From assembly GCF_020184175.1 (NCBI RefSeq), contig NC_065530.1:82995260-83059259 (forward strand): a stretch of 64,000 nucleotides of DNA, in the 5' to 3' direction. Positions within the stretch are counted from its first letter, which is position 1. Each line of letters begins with the position of its first letter. The translations under genes and the position numbers were made by a program. Below, in pieces: positions 11,461 through 25,640 of the stretch. The notes beneath the pieces were generated by a model, which did not search any database, was not told the origin of the DNA, and worked only from the letters and a program-made list of their open reading frames with translations. The stretch comes from Aphis gossypii (lineage: Eukaryota; Arthropoda; Insecta; Hemiptera; Aphididae).

Positions 11461-14379
11461 TATAACACCAAGACCGACCGCGTTAATTTTCTCCACGCAC
11501 TCGCGTCGAACGATATCATATTTAATATATATATATACGTCACGTGTTTTATCGACTTTATATAAGTATATATTACAACGTATAGTTATGCGAGTGTATT
11601 TATCATATACCTATATACATATATATATATGAGCATAGTGCGTATAAAAGGTCTCTTTTGTCTGTGCAATATTCGTTTTAATATATTATTATAATAATCT
11701 GCAATCAAATCCACGCACCACGAACTGCGGCCGAAATAATCGACGAAACAGCAGTTTGCGCGATAAATATTGTATAGTATACTTTAGTACGATGATTAAT
11801 AATTCGCGGACGCGGTACGTGCATATTATAATATCATGTTCTGAAACTATTTTTAGTATTTTTTATAATCATTTTCGTACATCGAAATCACGACTTCGTT
11901 ACATATGTATAAAGGTATAAACGAGTACGTATAAAGATACGAGCAATTAATTTCGCGTGTACGCCGTCAATAAGACGATACGTGTAAAACACGAGTAATC
12001 TTTGAAAGTTAATAATTAATCTATTAGTTCATAGTTGTACAGGCGCGTGGTCTATGTAACAGTGATGGGTTTTATCAGCTGGTTTGACGAAGATTAGACG
12101 CACACTATTTGACCTTACGAAAACAATAATATATAATTATTTTCCTATCGAGGTTCTCGGATAAAAGGTTATGCGTGTGTGTATATATGAAAAAAAAAAT
12201 CACCGCCGCCAAATAGAGCGGGTCGGCGGAATCACGGTGCGCGCGTTCGGAAACGGTTTAGGTTATCATCCTCGCGGGTCATAAATCAAACGATTAATAT
12301 AACAAAACGCTGTGCCGCCGCTGCCGAATTTAAACTCTCTATATAATATTTTATAGACTAGGTTGCGTGTATATAATAGTACGTTAAATTTGTAACATTT
12401 TACGACCTGAAGCTTCGGAATTTTTATTCATTACAGCCGCTTTCGGTCGACCGCCGCGTATTGTACGGTGTAGCTTTCGTTCTGTGTTCCCACGAGCGGT
12501 TATAACGAATTATTGTCGACAAAGGTCAATCGCTATTCTAATACTATGATAATATATAAAAAACAATATATACAACTATGATAATCTTATACAACATATA
12601 CATTATTTTAAGCATATCGAATATATATTTAACAGTCAAAAAAACGGATACACTCGTACCAATAACGATGATGCGATTCCACAAGTTAGCGGTGATAACA
12701 AATAATATAACACGAAGTTGTGCGTTGAGGGAATTCCCATTCGGATTGATCGTCGTGTACCCCACTCCGGACGCATGTAATACGGTCGAAACTGGGAAAT
12801 TTTAAGCTCAAAACGTTGCCGATACGATCGCGGATTAGAAGACGTTTAAATTTTAAACACTTGACGTCACGACGAAACTGACGGGCGCGATGAACGACCG
12901 ATCGAATTTGGGAGACTGCAGAGTTATATCTATATTCGTTTATTATGTATAGGAATATAAGCGTACGTGTGTGATGTGGTCTGTATTATTATGGTCGTTA
13001 CGAAAACAAATTATTTAAATAAAAAATGCTTTTCGGTGCCAAGCGCAATAAAACCAGCCCATAAAAATAAGTGCTGTTTTAGATAAAAATCTAATGGACC
13101 GGTGAGGTGGGTGGGGAAAACGTATCCTGCGTACATAGGTATCGTGATATGTGAATAATACGTAAGTATTAGGTGTATACGTTATTATATGGGTACTCTT
13201 CTGTTGTTCATATAATTAGTATCAACAGCAGCTCACTCTAAACCTTAGAAACACATTATTATACATTAATAGTATATTATTATTATCATTATTATTACAC
13301 CTACCTACTTCATTCAAACGAATATACTTATAACAAATAGCGTTCTCGTACACAGTTAAATAAATATTATTATGTGTGGTTTTATTTTATTATTACTTTT
13401 TTTTTTTTGCGATGTCACGTATCGGCATCTATCTAATGAAAAGTGTTCACAACGTTTCTTATGGGAACTTATACGATAAAAGTGAATAACGACAATAACG
13501 TTCAATTTACCAGCGTACAGACATCATCGTGATGTCTATTCTCACACACAATAATAATACGATAGTATAACACACATCGTCAGTGTTTGTTTTACTATAT
13601 CCGTGCGACACACTATAATATTATTATAATAGGTGTACACCTAAACTTCAAAATCTACGAACATTGATCGAGACTTGTAAACCTCGATAAATACCTGTGT
13701 ACGGGTACATGGTGTACACTGGTGATGATGCGTGCCACGTAATTATTAATCCACGATGACCAAGCGCCTATGACGAATGTCTTTTACGACCCGGAAAAAA
13801 AATGACATTAAAAACCCACGTACCGTATTGTTAATCGTGTTAAAAAACACAAAACTAGGCACGACGTGTATATTATATTTTGTCTAGTAAATTATTTTTA
13901 ACCACAAAAACGGTTTTGAAACGTTAAATCAGCGAGAACCGGAAAAACAACGTTTTGCTAACGTCGTCGTACACTGCAGATAGTAGCTAGTAAGTATATT
14001 ATTATACAATTCCACGTTCCAACGTATATGTTTTTGTTTTCGATATAAATAATGAAAAAAAGTAATGTTTAGAAATCTAATGGTGCCTATAAATTCAAAG
14101 AAATTTTTTTTAACAAATAACAGACATTACGATACTTAATATACTTGGTGAACACGTTTTTTGTCCACAATAAATTAACGACGATACCCGCAGCAATATA
14201 TTTATATGGACAGTATAATGATCCATGACTTTTGCCAAGATTTCGCTCGGTCTGCGCGTCCGACGTTCGGCATAATATATATATATATATATAGGTACGA
14301 ATTGGTAATGTAATAAACGTGTGACACGATAAAGCTCGTTCGTATATGATGTACGAAATTATACACGTACAGAACCTAT
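11461..14379. other. Mixed intergenic DNA
   Basis: No gene is supported. A G+C-richer patch at 12200-12530 contains CATAAATCAAACGATTAAT, a run with Hox/Caudal-type (TTTATG) and homeodomain (ATTA) cores. The rest is A+T-rich with AT repeats (11527-11540, 14275-14293) and a T-run near 13399-13410. The patch is only a candidate regulatory site. Confidence 0.4.
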
Positions 14380-16720
14380 CATCCCGGGCCGAGGGGGTGA
14401 ATCTTTTTTTCTCGTTCTATTTCCAATGCGCCGCCTTTGGCTCTGGTCGCGACGGCGACGATATCATATTATAAATCCGTCGTCCGCGCGCGTAATTCTT
14501 TTCGGAAAAACGCTCGAGACCCGTGCCAATAATATCGTCCCCTGCAGTGTTGTGTTCGCACCTGGTTTAACGACGTCTTGTGTGTCTTTTATACCGCGGT
14601 ACATAAAGGTCGTCTCCCGTACGATATAATTTAATTATATCACACGCGCGAGATATAATATATAAGTAAGTATAGAGAAACATCAAAGACGACGGCGGGA
14701 CCACGAAAACACGTGTGCGGTTTTGTGAAATTTATGAATCCGGCGCGCGAGGATAATAATATTATTATAATATATTATTATTTTATGCACACATAATAAT
14801 ATTAATATACTAATTATACGTCCGCCGCCGTTTGATATTATATATATACCTACTACTATATACTACACAGAGTATAAATTTAGTATGATTATTATTATTT
14901 GTGTTACTATGTCGGCGTGTCGTGTCGCAAACACATAATATATAATATCGTACACTCGCGTTTATTATAATAATAACAACAACAGTCAATATAAAGACGG
15001 CGGCGGCCGTGTGCTGCACACATGCGGCCCGTTCGTAAATCAATCGTCGACGATAATATGTTTAATAATATATTATTATTGCGTTTGATATTCGGGGCAA
15101 ACCTCATATACGCGAGTCTCGTGTGTATCACCACCGCCGCCGCAGCCTCCGTCGCGTTATATTTTATTATACTTACGACCCGAGAAGGTTTGCTGCTGCA
15201 GCTCTCCTCCGCCGAATCATGTCAAGCGTGTATTTTCGGACTCGGACACGTGGTGAGATGCCGTCGCGGCGGCGTTGAAACGATCGTGACAGCGTTTTGT
15301 CCCAAAGTACATTTGGGGGGGGGGGGGGGTGACAAAAAACGGATGGCGTTAAACGACCGCGGTCGTTATATACAGCACGTTTTAGGTACGAACGGCGCGC
15401 GAATCGACGAGATTTTTTCGTGTCTCGTCTGATGGTCTCGACGTCTCATCATTATAAGTATCGACGCATCGTGTGCGATATCGTTATTGTGATTACGATT
15501 ATTATCATTATGCGAGGGGGGGTTAAGTCTGCAGACGAAAAAACGCCGTCGTCGGCGGGGCCGCGGAGACAGTGTCGATTGACACGAGCCGGGTTAATCT
15601 ATGCGAGCACGCGGAAACGACATCACACGCTGCTCGTTATTTCGATTTTTTCCACACCGGTCATTACAATAATATATATATACACGCGAGCTGGAACACA
15701 ATATTTCGAGACGTTTAAACGTTTATTTCGTGTAAATCCTCCGCATTATAATATGTGTGTGCATGTATACAATACGAGCATAGCGCGACGCGACGATTTA
15801 CGAGTCGTTAAGTCAATGCGGTAATCTATCTTCTTCGCGCGAGTTTTCCACAGCATATAATATAATGATACGAGCATAATCGTTAAACACGATTTTTTTT
15901 TTTCGAAAACCGTTTCCCTCGGCCGACGTATAATATTACCGTCGTAGTGCGCGTAAAAATACGCACTTGTCCGTCACACATGTCCGCGGTTGTGACTTTA
16001 AAAATAACGCGCGTCGAACCCCGAAACGTGTGGGCGGAGGACCAAAAAAAGAAAAAAAACCGTTTAACTACGGTATTTATCGCGGTTTGAGAGCGCGATC
16101 GTAGTGATACAACCTAACTATTATTACACTAATATGACGTAGGTACGGCGATTAGAGTGTACCGTATAGTGTACAGCGTGTAATATTATACCCAGTGAAA
16201 TCCGTTTCATTATTACGCAATATACTTACACGTTATACTCTGCGACCATCGTTTTTCGGTCGAGCGGCGTTTATTAATAAAACGAATCGTTTGTATCGCG
16301 TTTTAAAGGCACAGCATTCTCGCCATTTCATGCCTAAACACATTGTGTAGTAGTCGCATATATATATATACGGACCGAGCAGAAATGGTCGTGTAATACA
16401 AGTAGTGTAGTCGCAGAGATGATGATGGAAATTGCCGCTGCCGGGCAACTATATACTAGTTTAGAGGAATAATAACAATAATTATTATTGTCACGGAGGC
16501 TGGGACGGGTGGATGTAAATGCATAGTATAGTAGTAATATAGTGTAGCACTGTAGTAGTACAAGACTCTCCGGCACAAGGCTCCGGGCAAACTTTAATAA
16601 CTGTACGCTGTTTATTATATATACATGTATTTACACAAACGCGTATATACAGTATAGTGGTAGAGCAGTTGTCGGCAGAGGGAGGCTTGGCTAGCACAAT
16701 TTCCATAAATTATCATAAAC
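14380..16720. other. Largest G+C-richer island of the gene desert
   Basis: For about 2.3 kb the composition is far less A+T-biased than its flanks, with many CG dinucleotides (GCGCGC, CGACGACG, CGCGCGAG). Long frames at 15022-15432 and 15420-15824 (plus) have no recognisable domain and read as Arg/Ile/Tyr-rich random peptides. CpG content this high could mark a promoter or enhancer cluster, or a non-coding RNA gene. I see no splice-consistent coding series. Confidence 0.35.
15301..15329. repeat. Small hairpin merging into a 15-base G tract
   Basis: CCCAAA-GTACA-TTTGGG forms a perfect 6-bp stem, and the final Gs continue as a homopolymer of 15 G (15315-15329). This is the longest G run in the window. 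It could come from slippage or adopt a non-B structure; no gene context explains it. Confidence 0.7.
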
Positions 16721-19700
16721 TCGGTGTTTAGCGTTAATATTGTTCTTGATTTCGTTGCCGAGGCTGCTGTATACACGCATTATAATACCCTATAATATTG
16801 TACGTATACGAGTGCGATCGTATATTGCGCACTACGACTATACCTATACAATATAGAGGTAGTTTATATTATTATTAGTCGGTTACCCAAAACCTAATAC
16901 CAAATTATCACTTTTTTAAACCGCAGCAAACCGTTTTGTTTGTTTAACAGTAAGTATAACGTTATCCGATTTTACAAACGTACAGTACGTCAACTTTTAT
17001 TGGGTACGAAACTGATATGCAGTGTATTTTATAGTATATATCATAACAATTCACAACACTAAACTCTATTATACATTCGCTATTACCGCGTTAGGTTCGG
17101 ACTTTTATCAAATCAGCATTTTACGTTTTTGTATCAATATAACTCCAGAACGAAACTTCACAAAAACTAGAATATACCTACTAGTAATGTTGTCCTAGCT
17201 GCTTTAGTCCACAAAAAAATTCTAAAATATTTGATTGTCAATAGTGCATAATAATAATTCGTTTTATATTTCGTTTAAAAGTGATGGTTGAAAAAACTAT
17301 AATATTAAGATAATAAATTTATTTTTCAAGACCAAGTTGGTACGTTGTAGAAACTGTACAGTTGACCAACTTTAAAATTTTCGAATCACACGTAAAAACG
17401 TTTTGTTGACGTCATGTTCAATACGCAGAGAGTCCAGATGATACTTGTTGTGTGTTTAATCTATATAATTCGCAGAAAAAGTAAAGTGTAGATATTTCCT
17501 AGAATTTCTTGTAACTCGCATAAACAATCACTTTCTGGCCAAAAATGAGAGAATTGTTTCTGAAAATTAAAATACAAATACTGCAAATATACAGCATATT
17601 ATTATACAGCTAGTGTATTATTATAATATTTAGATGCACCAAAAATTAGCAGTTGTTTGTAAGATCGCATAATATAACCGTAGGTTAGGTATAAACAACA
17701 TTAGGGTTACCGTTGGTCAACTGGTCCTATTCAAAATAGAAGATTTTTTATTTTACCTATTCAATTACTGTAAAATTTATCCGAATACAATGTATACCTA
17801 AATATAAGCTTAATCTGAAGCGAAATTTGACAAATGGTATTTTGTCGTTTGCTAACAACCTCAGCAGTGTATGGTTTTACATTCAAATGTATACGAATGC
17901 AAAATTTAACTTAAAGGATTGTTCTTGATAATATAATTATTATATAAATAAAAACATTATAACAGTTCTGTATACCTAAAACGTTATTCTTTGCCGAGTA
18001 AAAACAGTTACAACGTTAACACGTTAATTAAATGAAATTAACACGCACGTATCTTGCATTGTTGTAATAAAGAAATGTTTAATTATAATATTGTAATAAA
18101 AATATGATTCCCAAGCGAAAACATTGTAGTCATGTACATTTTTTGTTATTATATAATTATATTTCACGTTGCTTACAAATGTTAATTTTACGTTTACAAT
18201 TTACATATTATACGAAGATTATCCGAATAATTATACAGTGCAGGTTTTAATAAAATATAAAATTGTGAATTTAACCAAAAACACCTGCGTACCTAGCCTA
18301 TAACTTTTGTGCATTTCATATTATATTCAAGAACAAAAATAATTTACTTACTTTAAATTAGCCAAGAGGTTCTATATAAAATCAATATTTTCTTATTTTC
18401 AGAAGTCAAATAATGGTTATGTACGAATAATTGGTATACACGAAGATCGAAAATAAATTTATCAAAATAAGATAGATTATTAAATTTATAAATAAAAGAC
18501 GAAGTACCTAGTTTGATTTTCATCGACGTCTCAATAGAAATAGTAAGTATGCCATAATTTTTCAATATCACTGCATCGTATTAGATATCGTACACAGTCT
18601 GATAAGAGAAGATATGTTTGAAAATCATTAGGTTAGTGTAATAGTGTAGACTTACTACAGTTTATAGTAACCTCAAGCTTTTACCAAGGACTGGTATTTT
18701 TTTGGATGCAGAACGATGGGCAATCCAACAAATAACGTAGCAGCCTACCCGTCAGCGATTTCTGTTTTCCAATTTTTTTTTTTTGGTTTCGGTGTAGGGT
18801 CGGTAAATTCTCGATGAAGTAGCAATCAGTTTCATCTGCAGCAATTCTCGATTTTATTGTATATAATATGCGTTGGAAATACAACATCGATTACAGACAA
18901 ATAACAAAATAATATTTTTTCCAAATTTTTACCGATCAAATTTAAAACTACTCTTAATAATAACTTATTTTATACTTCAATAATTGTTCATTTCAATATA
19001 ATCGATTTTCAGGCAACCATTATTGATCCTGTACAATAGTACATTATATACATTTATACATATATAAATATTAGTGGTCGCGTTTGATGACGTTAATAAC
19101 ATGTGTAATTTAAATAAAATAATAATAAAGTTATTGTATACCGTAGTCAGTGTTGAGCATTATCGGGACTAATAAAATATCGTTAAGAACAATTTAAATA
19201 GTGGTTATCTGTTGAATTATCTAATATTAATTAAACAACAAGCAGCAGGTTCCGCTGTAGTCACGTCATTGCATTCGGCGTTGCACCTGTTACTTTTTAG
19301 TTTTTTCCGTTCATCAACGGTATATCTACAATAATAATATATTTTCGACGTTTTGGACGTTGTCTAAATCGATAAAATTATAATCACAAGAAGATTAAAC
19401 GCATACGAAAATAATATGTTTGAATTTAGTGGACAATTCCAGAAATAAGTAATAACGACGATGATTTGGATTCCAATGTTTTTCGTGTGTCGACACAGTA
19501 ATATTTAGCAACTATAAATACGTAGAAAGAAAGTTATTTTCGTTATTTATTCCCGAGCTTACGGATGACGTCTAAAAGCGATGTACGACAATGGGAATTA
19601 TTGTATTATTATTATAGTCATATTACCACTGTCGTTTACGATGATTGAACAGAAATGACATGACGAGGTATAATATTTGCAATTGTATAACTTTTCAACG

Positions 19701-20980
19701 TTGTTGATTCGGTAGTCGGTAGGTTGTCATGGTGGATTATAAACGTGAAAATTATTTGAGATATTAATATTATGCAATGGTATAATCGTTATGATATACG
19801 CGTCTGGTTCGGGGGCAGAACTGGTGACACTGTGACAGACCCAAATATCATGTCAGAGAAATTGCAAAATGCGTACGCGTACAATATATACCTATAGGTA
19901 CCACGTTATTATTTTCGTATATATTTATACGTAGGCATATAAACAGTTAGTTTAAATGCACATAAAACACAGTGGTGCTGTATAGAAGTGTGTGGGGGCT
20001 AGGATAAATGGCTTGAAAAAAAAACTGCATTTCGATTTCCATGAATAACAATAAAAAAAGGCAAACAAATGTATACATAATGTATTTAAAATACGTTTGA
20101 TATATTTTATTGTACTTATTTCACAGCGTTAAACTCTATTTTTCAGTCGTATTTTATTGTAAATTACTAAAAATCAATGTTATAAGTATAGCCGTTTGTA
20201 CTCAAAAGAGTAAAGACATACAATTAAAGACGTTGGTAAAATAAAATGTTAATTGTAACAAAATTTCAAATAAAAATCATTTCAGACAAACTTACCAGAT
20301 TTGCAAATTATTTTTCTTTTTTTATAAATTGAGCTATTCTAATCATTTACTGTTGTTATTATAGGCATATGGGTATTATGACCGTTTTGTGTTTGGAGTC
20401 TTAACGTTTCCTATCATGTGAGAACATCAAAGTCAGAGATGGTTGTAGAACATTATGTCAACGTTAACATACAACATACAACAAATAGGTACGTACGATA
20501 TTAAACAATATTTTATTCAACAGATCTTGCGTTTTTTGATATTACGCGTTTTTCTTTAGGAGTATGTTTGTCGAGACAACACTTTGACGTCACGAGATTC
20601 GACTGCACAGTTTCGAATCAACAAAGTCCAACTTTTTCAAACCATTTTCGTTTCGTATAATAAATTTTATAACAATACAAAATTTAGTTGATTAATTTTT
20701 GAATAATTTACCACTGTCGATTTCTCACAATTAAGATTACTAAAAATTAGCGAATCAAGTTCGTGGTAATTTACTGCAGCACCAGATCTGATTCGGAAAA
20801 CATAACACTGAACACACATTTCTGCACAAAAAACACCCATCTCATTTTTAAGAACAAGCAAGTCACTTGATTCGTAGTATCCAATGAACGAATTGTAATT
20901 TCTTGGAAATTTAAAAATTAAATTCAGGGTTTAAGAGACGATATAGGTATGTACTTTATTTACAACAACATCGACACAGG
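16721..20980. other. A+T-rich intergenic DNA
   Basis: Over 4 kb without a credible gene. Short minus-strand frames at 18353-18571, 18681-18887 and 20667-20861 show no domain. The stretch at 18670-18890 is a little richer in G+C but lacks coding signals. No repeat stands out. Confidence 0.5.
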
Positions 20981-22700
20981 TAGGTACTCGTCAGCCGGTC
21001 GAATATAACAAAATAACATGATATTATGTACAATATACGCAGTACGATGGCACGCCGATCGTTGAATTTACGCGATATTTTTGCGGCCGTTTAATAACCA
21101 CATGTCGGCGGGATCGATGGATATTCGATCGTCTGCGGTGTTATACCCAATACGCCTATTATTATGACGTGTAGAGGTAGTACACCGTACATGCACCTTT
21201 ATAGTTAAAACAGTGTCGGTTAATGCGGTTGTCGTTTCACACAGTTTTTTTTTTCTTAGCTATCGCCGTGAAATGTTTCTATTTTTACATTGTATCATAA
21301 TAAATAACAATATATCAAATTATTATCGTATATTACTATAAATAGGTGAACGAGGACGTTGTGGCGTGAAAACGAGAGCGTGTGAGGTATCCGAAACACA
21401 CACCACTCAACACACACACACACTCAGTACGTACCTAACAACGTGTGTATTATTATGTATAATATAGTGTGTTTTTCTCGCACCAGCGTACTTCTATCGT
21501 ATACACTTCACCGTGCACACTCGGAAACCATATAGTATAATAATAATTAACCGGGCGCGCACGTGAATAAAATTATAACGTTCGGAAACGGACGGAGACA
21601 CGCGCGTCCGTATACACTTCTCTTTATTCTCTTTATACTTACTCGTAATTTTTTTTTTCTAATATAATGACATAACGTTATTCTTCGTCCGTAGTGTGCA
21701 CGCTGCGGCGAGTGTGTGTTTAAATTTTGTATTATTATTGTGTTCAAGTCGTATGCGAGGCGATTTATTTTTTATATTATTATTATTATTCGTCTTATTC
21801 GTGTTAGCGTCCCGCGCCTGTGGATACGAACGACCAGAAAAACTTTACCGCGATATACCGCGTGTGTGTGTACACAATATTCATAATGTAAATACAGTGA
21901 CGTACACCTACACGTCGAGATCCAACCATATATTAAAATATAATAATAATGCATTATACGCGGTGCTGGTTATTGTCGTGACGCCGAAACGTTTTCGTGT
22001 CCGAGCGGAAGCGGCGCTCTCGTCGTCATCGCCCGTAATTGGCGATAACATAATCATAATATATTAATATATATTATGATATTATAAAGGAACGCTCGTC
22101 CATCAATCAACCGTTTCGAATATAATATATATATTTTATTATGTATCGCTGTAATTGTTGTTATCATCATCGTGAAAACCGTATAAAAAAACGTACAAGT
22201 AATAATAATAATAATAATAATATATATTTATCAGTCGCTTGGTACCTATATAATATGCATACACATTATTACATCCGAGCGGCGACGGGTTCAACGGCAC
22301 TACATTATATTATAATATTATTGTGCTACAGCCGTCGCAGAGAATATAAAAACGCGAATCCGAAGATTATTCGGTTTTTCTTTCTCTTCATCCCCACCGT
22401 TCGTCTTTTAACCCCCACCCCAGTGTCATCGGCTTGGATCGCGCGGACGTTAAAGTCATCACTGCATGTGGACGATCGATTCAAATTGATAGGTTGTCAC
22501 GACACGACACAATATATTATATTATAGCGAGGTACCTTCCGTCTCGTAAGCCATATATAAATGTATGTATATATGTACCTATGCGTTTTAATGAATAGAT
22601 CCGGTCGAGTAGATCGGTTGACTCGTTAAGTTTTCAATCTCGACACGACCGTAACTACGTACCTATAAACAGGTGGTTCTTTGACAAGCGATATTACCTA
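20981..22700. other. G+C-richer island
   Basis: Two richer blocks (about 21030-21250 and 21350-22560) carry many CG dinucleotides, including TTTTTGCGGCCGTTTAATAA near 21090 and AC repeats near 21410-21425. Plus-strand frames at 21696-22067 and 22141-22527 have no recognisable domains. This is a candidate regulatory region of the Iroquois locus by context; no direct evidence. Confidence 0.35.
22200..22222. repeat. TAA microsatellite
   Basis: About seven uninterrupted TAA units, followed by a short TATATA run. Confidence 0.85.
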
Positions 22701-22971
22701 TATTATACGTTAGAGGGCGCGTACGTGTGTGACGATTGTGTATAAGTGTGCAGCAGTTTGCGCGCGCGCGAGTGTATTGGACTGTAATTACGATTCGAAA
22801 AACTTCGAATGAATATCCAAACTATTTTTATTTCACTACCTATATAAAACATATTGTCATGCGTATATGATAATAAGTATTCATCAGACAACGCTTGTAT
22901 AGATAGAATTCGTTTTGTACAAGCGACAGCGTATAAATATTATGAATGATGTGATTATTTTATGATGTGTA

Positions 22972-23416
22972 CACCGGGTGATTATTATTTAAACGTAACA
23001 TAAAAATACACGATTTCGAGTCATTAAGTAACTAAATTTGAATTTTTTTTTATCTTTTTATAATTTTTAAGTATTACATGTTTTTTAAACTTTAATCATA
23101 TTCCAAAGTCAGATATTTTTCAGAGTACTTATTACGATTTATAAAAATTCGATACTATACGAGTAGATAGTTAATTAGTTATAACACTCGTAAACATATT
23201 TAATGATTAAATGAACGGTGCACCAGATAAACATCATGCCATTACACGATGAATATTCATTCAAACAAGTAAAAAACTTTTAAACTAAAAAATATTATTC
23301 TTTTTCAAAAATGTTGTTTTATATAAAAATTATTTCAAACTTAGAAAAACAAATATTTTCAAAAGCGTTGTTATGTTTCAAAATAACAGGTTTCTTACAT
23401 CACAAGAATCATTCGG
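22972..23416. mobile_element. Mariner-like MITE copy (about 445 bp)
   Basis: The left end is TA followed by CACCGGGTGATTATT. The right end, read on the minus strand, is TA followed by CCGAATGATTC. Both are flanked by TA. Inside the right end, the minus strand carries TTTTGAAAATATTTGTTTTT, the same inner terminal motif as at 3977 and 34587. The shared interior includes TTTTTCAGAGTACTTATTA. There is no transposase; the plus-strand frame at 23311-23511 is only the A+T-rich tail. An old, diverged member of the window's three-copy family. Confidence 0.6.
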
Positions 23417-24019
23417 TATATATTCTTTTAACTACCTATGTGAAAACACGACGCACATATTATTATCCTACTCCAATTATTAAAAAAAAAAAACTGAAAA
23501 ATAAATATTGAATTATTATTATTTAAAATCACATAACTGTTTCACTGAGTAGTCAGTAGTGTATAAAACAAGTAGTAAACAAAAATAATATAATTACTAT
23601 AGCATAAAATAAAATATTTGAAATTTGAGTAATGAGTATATCTAAATGCTATTATAGACAATTTATAAATTATTAAGATAAGATTGAACGTTAAAAAAAT
23701 AGGTATTCAAATATCAAAATACTTCATTTAGAATACTTGTAAAAAGTATCAGGTAATTACTAAGTTATTTAAAAAACTTACTCTGTATTCTATAGTTTAT
23801 TTTAATAATTATTTGAACTTAAAGAAAATACATTAATTGTAAAATAATTAAATATTAAAATCATACGTCATAGATCTTGTATAGTAAACATATTATGCAG
23901 CTTTTTCCAAATTGTTTTGTTTTGAATTTACTAATCAGCTTCCATCCAAATTGGTAATATCTAACAAAGTAAAGTTATTATATTTTACACTTTATAAGTT
24001 TATCTTTAATTGGGGTCTT
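23417..24019. other. A+T-rich intergenic DNA
   Basis: I see nothing here except A+T-rich sequence between the MITE and the non-LTR fragment. The frame entering the reverse-transcriptase remnant extends back to 23912, but residues before about 24020 are A+T-rich and not element-like. Confidence 0.5.
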
Positions 24020-25110
24020 ACTTATAGGGTGGTCACGAAGAAGATAGGTCGACGGCGTCCAGGCATCGAAGCCCGCGGCAGCGATGAAGCCATCGCCGAT
24101 CACCTCTTTCTAAATCCATCGGAAACGGTGTGGTCGCAAGAACCTCCTCTAGATGATGACGAACAGCATGCTCTGCAGGATTTCACCGGCGAGAAGATCT
24201 TAGATGATTGCAAAAGATTAGTCACTGATCCGGAAGGCATACCCAACAAGGTACTGCTGCTGGTCTCACGACTCAGGCCCCAGCTCCTGACTTAGATGTT
24301 CAACGCGTGCCTGGCTATCAGAGAGTTCCCGTCTCGCTGGAAGACCGCTAGACTAGTCCTGCTTCACAAAGGGTCTGGCCAGTCAGTAGAAGATCCGTCC
24401 ATCTCCAGGCCTCTGTACATGTTGGACTCTGTCAGCAAACTCTTGGAACGACTAGTGCTTGCTAGGCTGAACTAACAACTCGACGGCACGGGTCAACGGT
24501 CAGAAGACCAGTACGGCTTCCGCAGCGGCAGGTTGACAGTGGACGCAATCGAGCGGGTGATAGAAGCCGCGCGCGGGGTCTCGACTGGCGCTGCACAACA
24601 CCGCGACATCTGAGTAGCCGTCTCGCTAGACGTAAAAAACGCGTTCAACAAGGCATTATGGACCAAGATCGACGTCACACTACGAGCCAATCAGGTTCCT
24701 CTATACTTCAACAAAATGCTGCGATCATACCTCAAAGGCAGGAAGCTGTTGGTCAACCGTAGAGTTGGACTCGCGACTGTCCTTCACCAGGCACATTGTG
24801 GTATAGCGGTTTAGCGTTAGATAAGGCAACACAGTTAGTTAAGGCGATCAGGTGACTCATGCCAAACATCTGCGGCCCATCACAGACCGCTTCTGGGCTC
24901 AGTAGCAAATTGCAAGCTGCTATACGCTCCACCAATCTGGGTGTTTGTGGACATCAAGAAGGCCAAAAACCGCAATGCTATGGCAAGAGCACAAAGAACC
25001 ACAGCCCTCCGGATAATCAAAGCCTATCGCACGGTATCCGTCGAAACTTCGTCCGAGTTCTCTTCCATGATGCCGGTTGACCTCCTCGCTCACGAATGGG
25101 ATATAGGTGT
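24020..25110 (+). pseudogene. Broken R1-like non-LTR retrotransposon reverse transcriptase
   Basis: A single frame from about 24035 to 24800 encodes reverse-transcriptase finger and palm motifs: EGIPNKVL, REFPSRWKTARLVLLHKG, a degenerate RPLYMLDSVSKLLERL, EDQYGFRSGRLTVDAI and the motif-A region AVSLDVKNAFN. It is interrupted by in-frame stops at 24293 (TAG), 24473 (TAA) and 24611 (TGA). After about 24800 the sequence jumps to the C-terminal domain: LMPNICGPSQTA, then in another frame LGSVANCKLLYAPPIW and RAQRTTALRIIKAYRTVS, ending near PVDLLAHEWD at about 25100. The segment that should hold the catalytic YxDD is absent, so the copy is dead. The AYRTVS tail and motif style fit the R1 clade. 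The endonuclease domain and 3' tail are not seen. Confidence 0.85.
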
Positions 25111-25640
25111 ATCTGTATAAAAAATACATAAATCATTTGTTTTTTTTTTTATCGATATATCTCTTTTATTTATCCACAAAATTGTATTTAATTTTTCTTT
25201 AATTTAATGTGTACCGTAGTTATTTTCTCCGATTTACTATAATGTTTATTTCATTTTCGATAGTTTTGTATTTATAATTTATGGTTTATTCTATACAACA
25301 TTATATTATATTGGCTATTTAGAATTGTATATTATATTGGAATGACACTTAAACTGAAATAGTTAAAAACGACTCAAATGCAGTAGATACTAACCTACTT
25401 ATGTTCATTTATTTATTTGGTGAGATTAAAAAAAATATTATAATTAAATCATTGATCAGCAAATATTAAAATGGAGACAATTTTGCATGAGAAAGAATAC
25501 ATATCTAAGATAAATTTCACCCAATTTTAATAGAAGCTTATTTATTTTTAATTTTTATTTAAAATTAAAATAATTTAATTATGTTTCAATCGAATTGTGT
25601 AAATGTGGATTAAAGTCTATAGAATATTGATCTTATATAC
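25111..25640. other. A+T-rich spacer between two retroelement fragments
   Basis: A+T-rich DNA with a T-run near 25140-25150 and no gene. No poly(A) tail or clear target duplication closes the preceding reverse-transcriptase fragment. Confidence 0.5.

Noticed and set aside
15022..15824. Two 134-136 codon plus-strand frames in the large island
   Set aside because: No recognisable domain, a G homopolymer inside one of them, and reading text typical of random CG-rich sequence.
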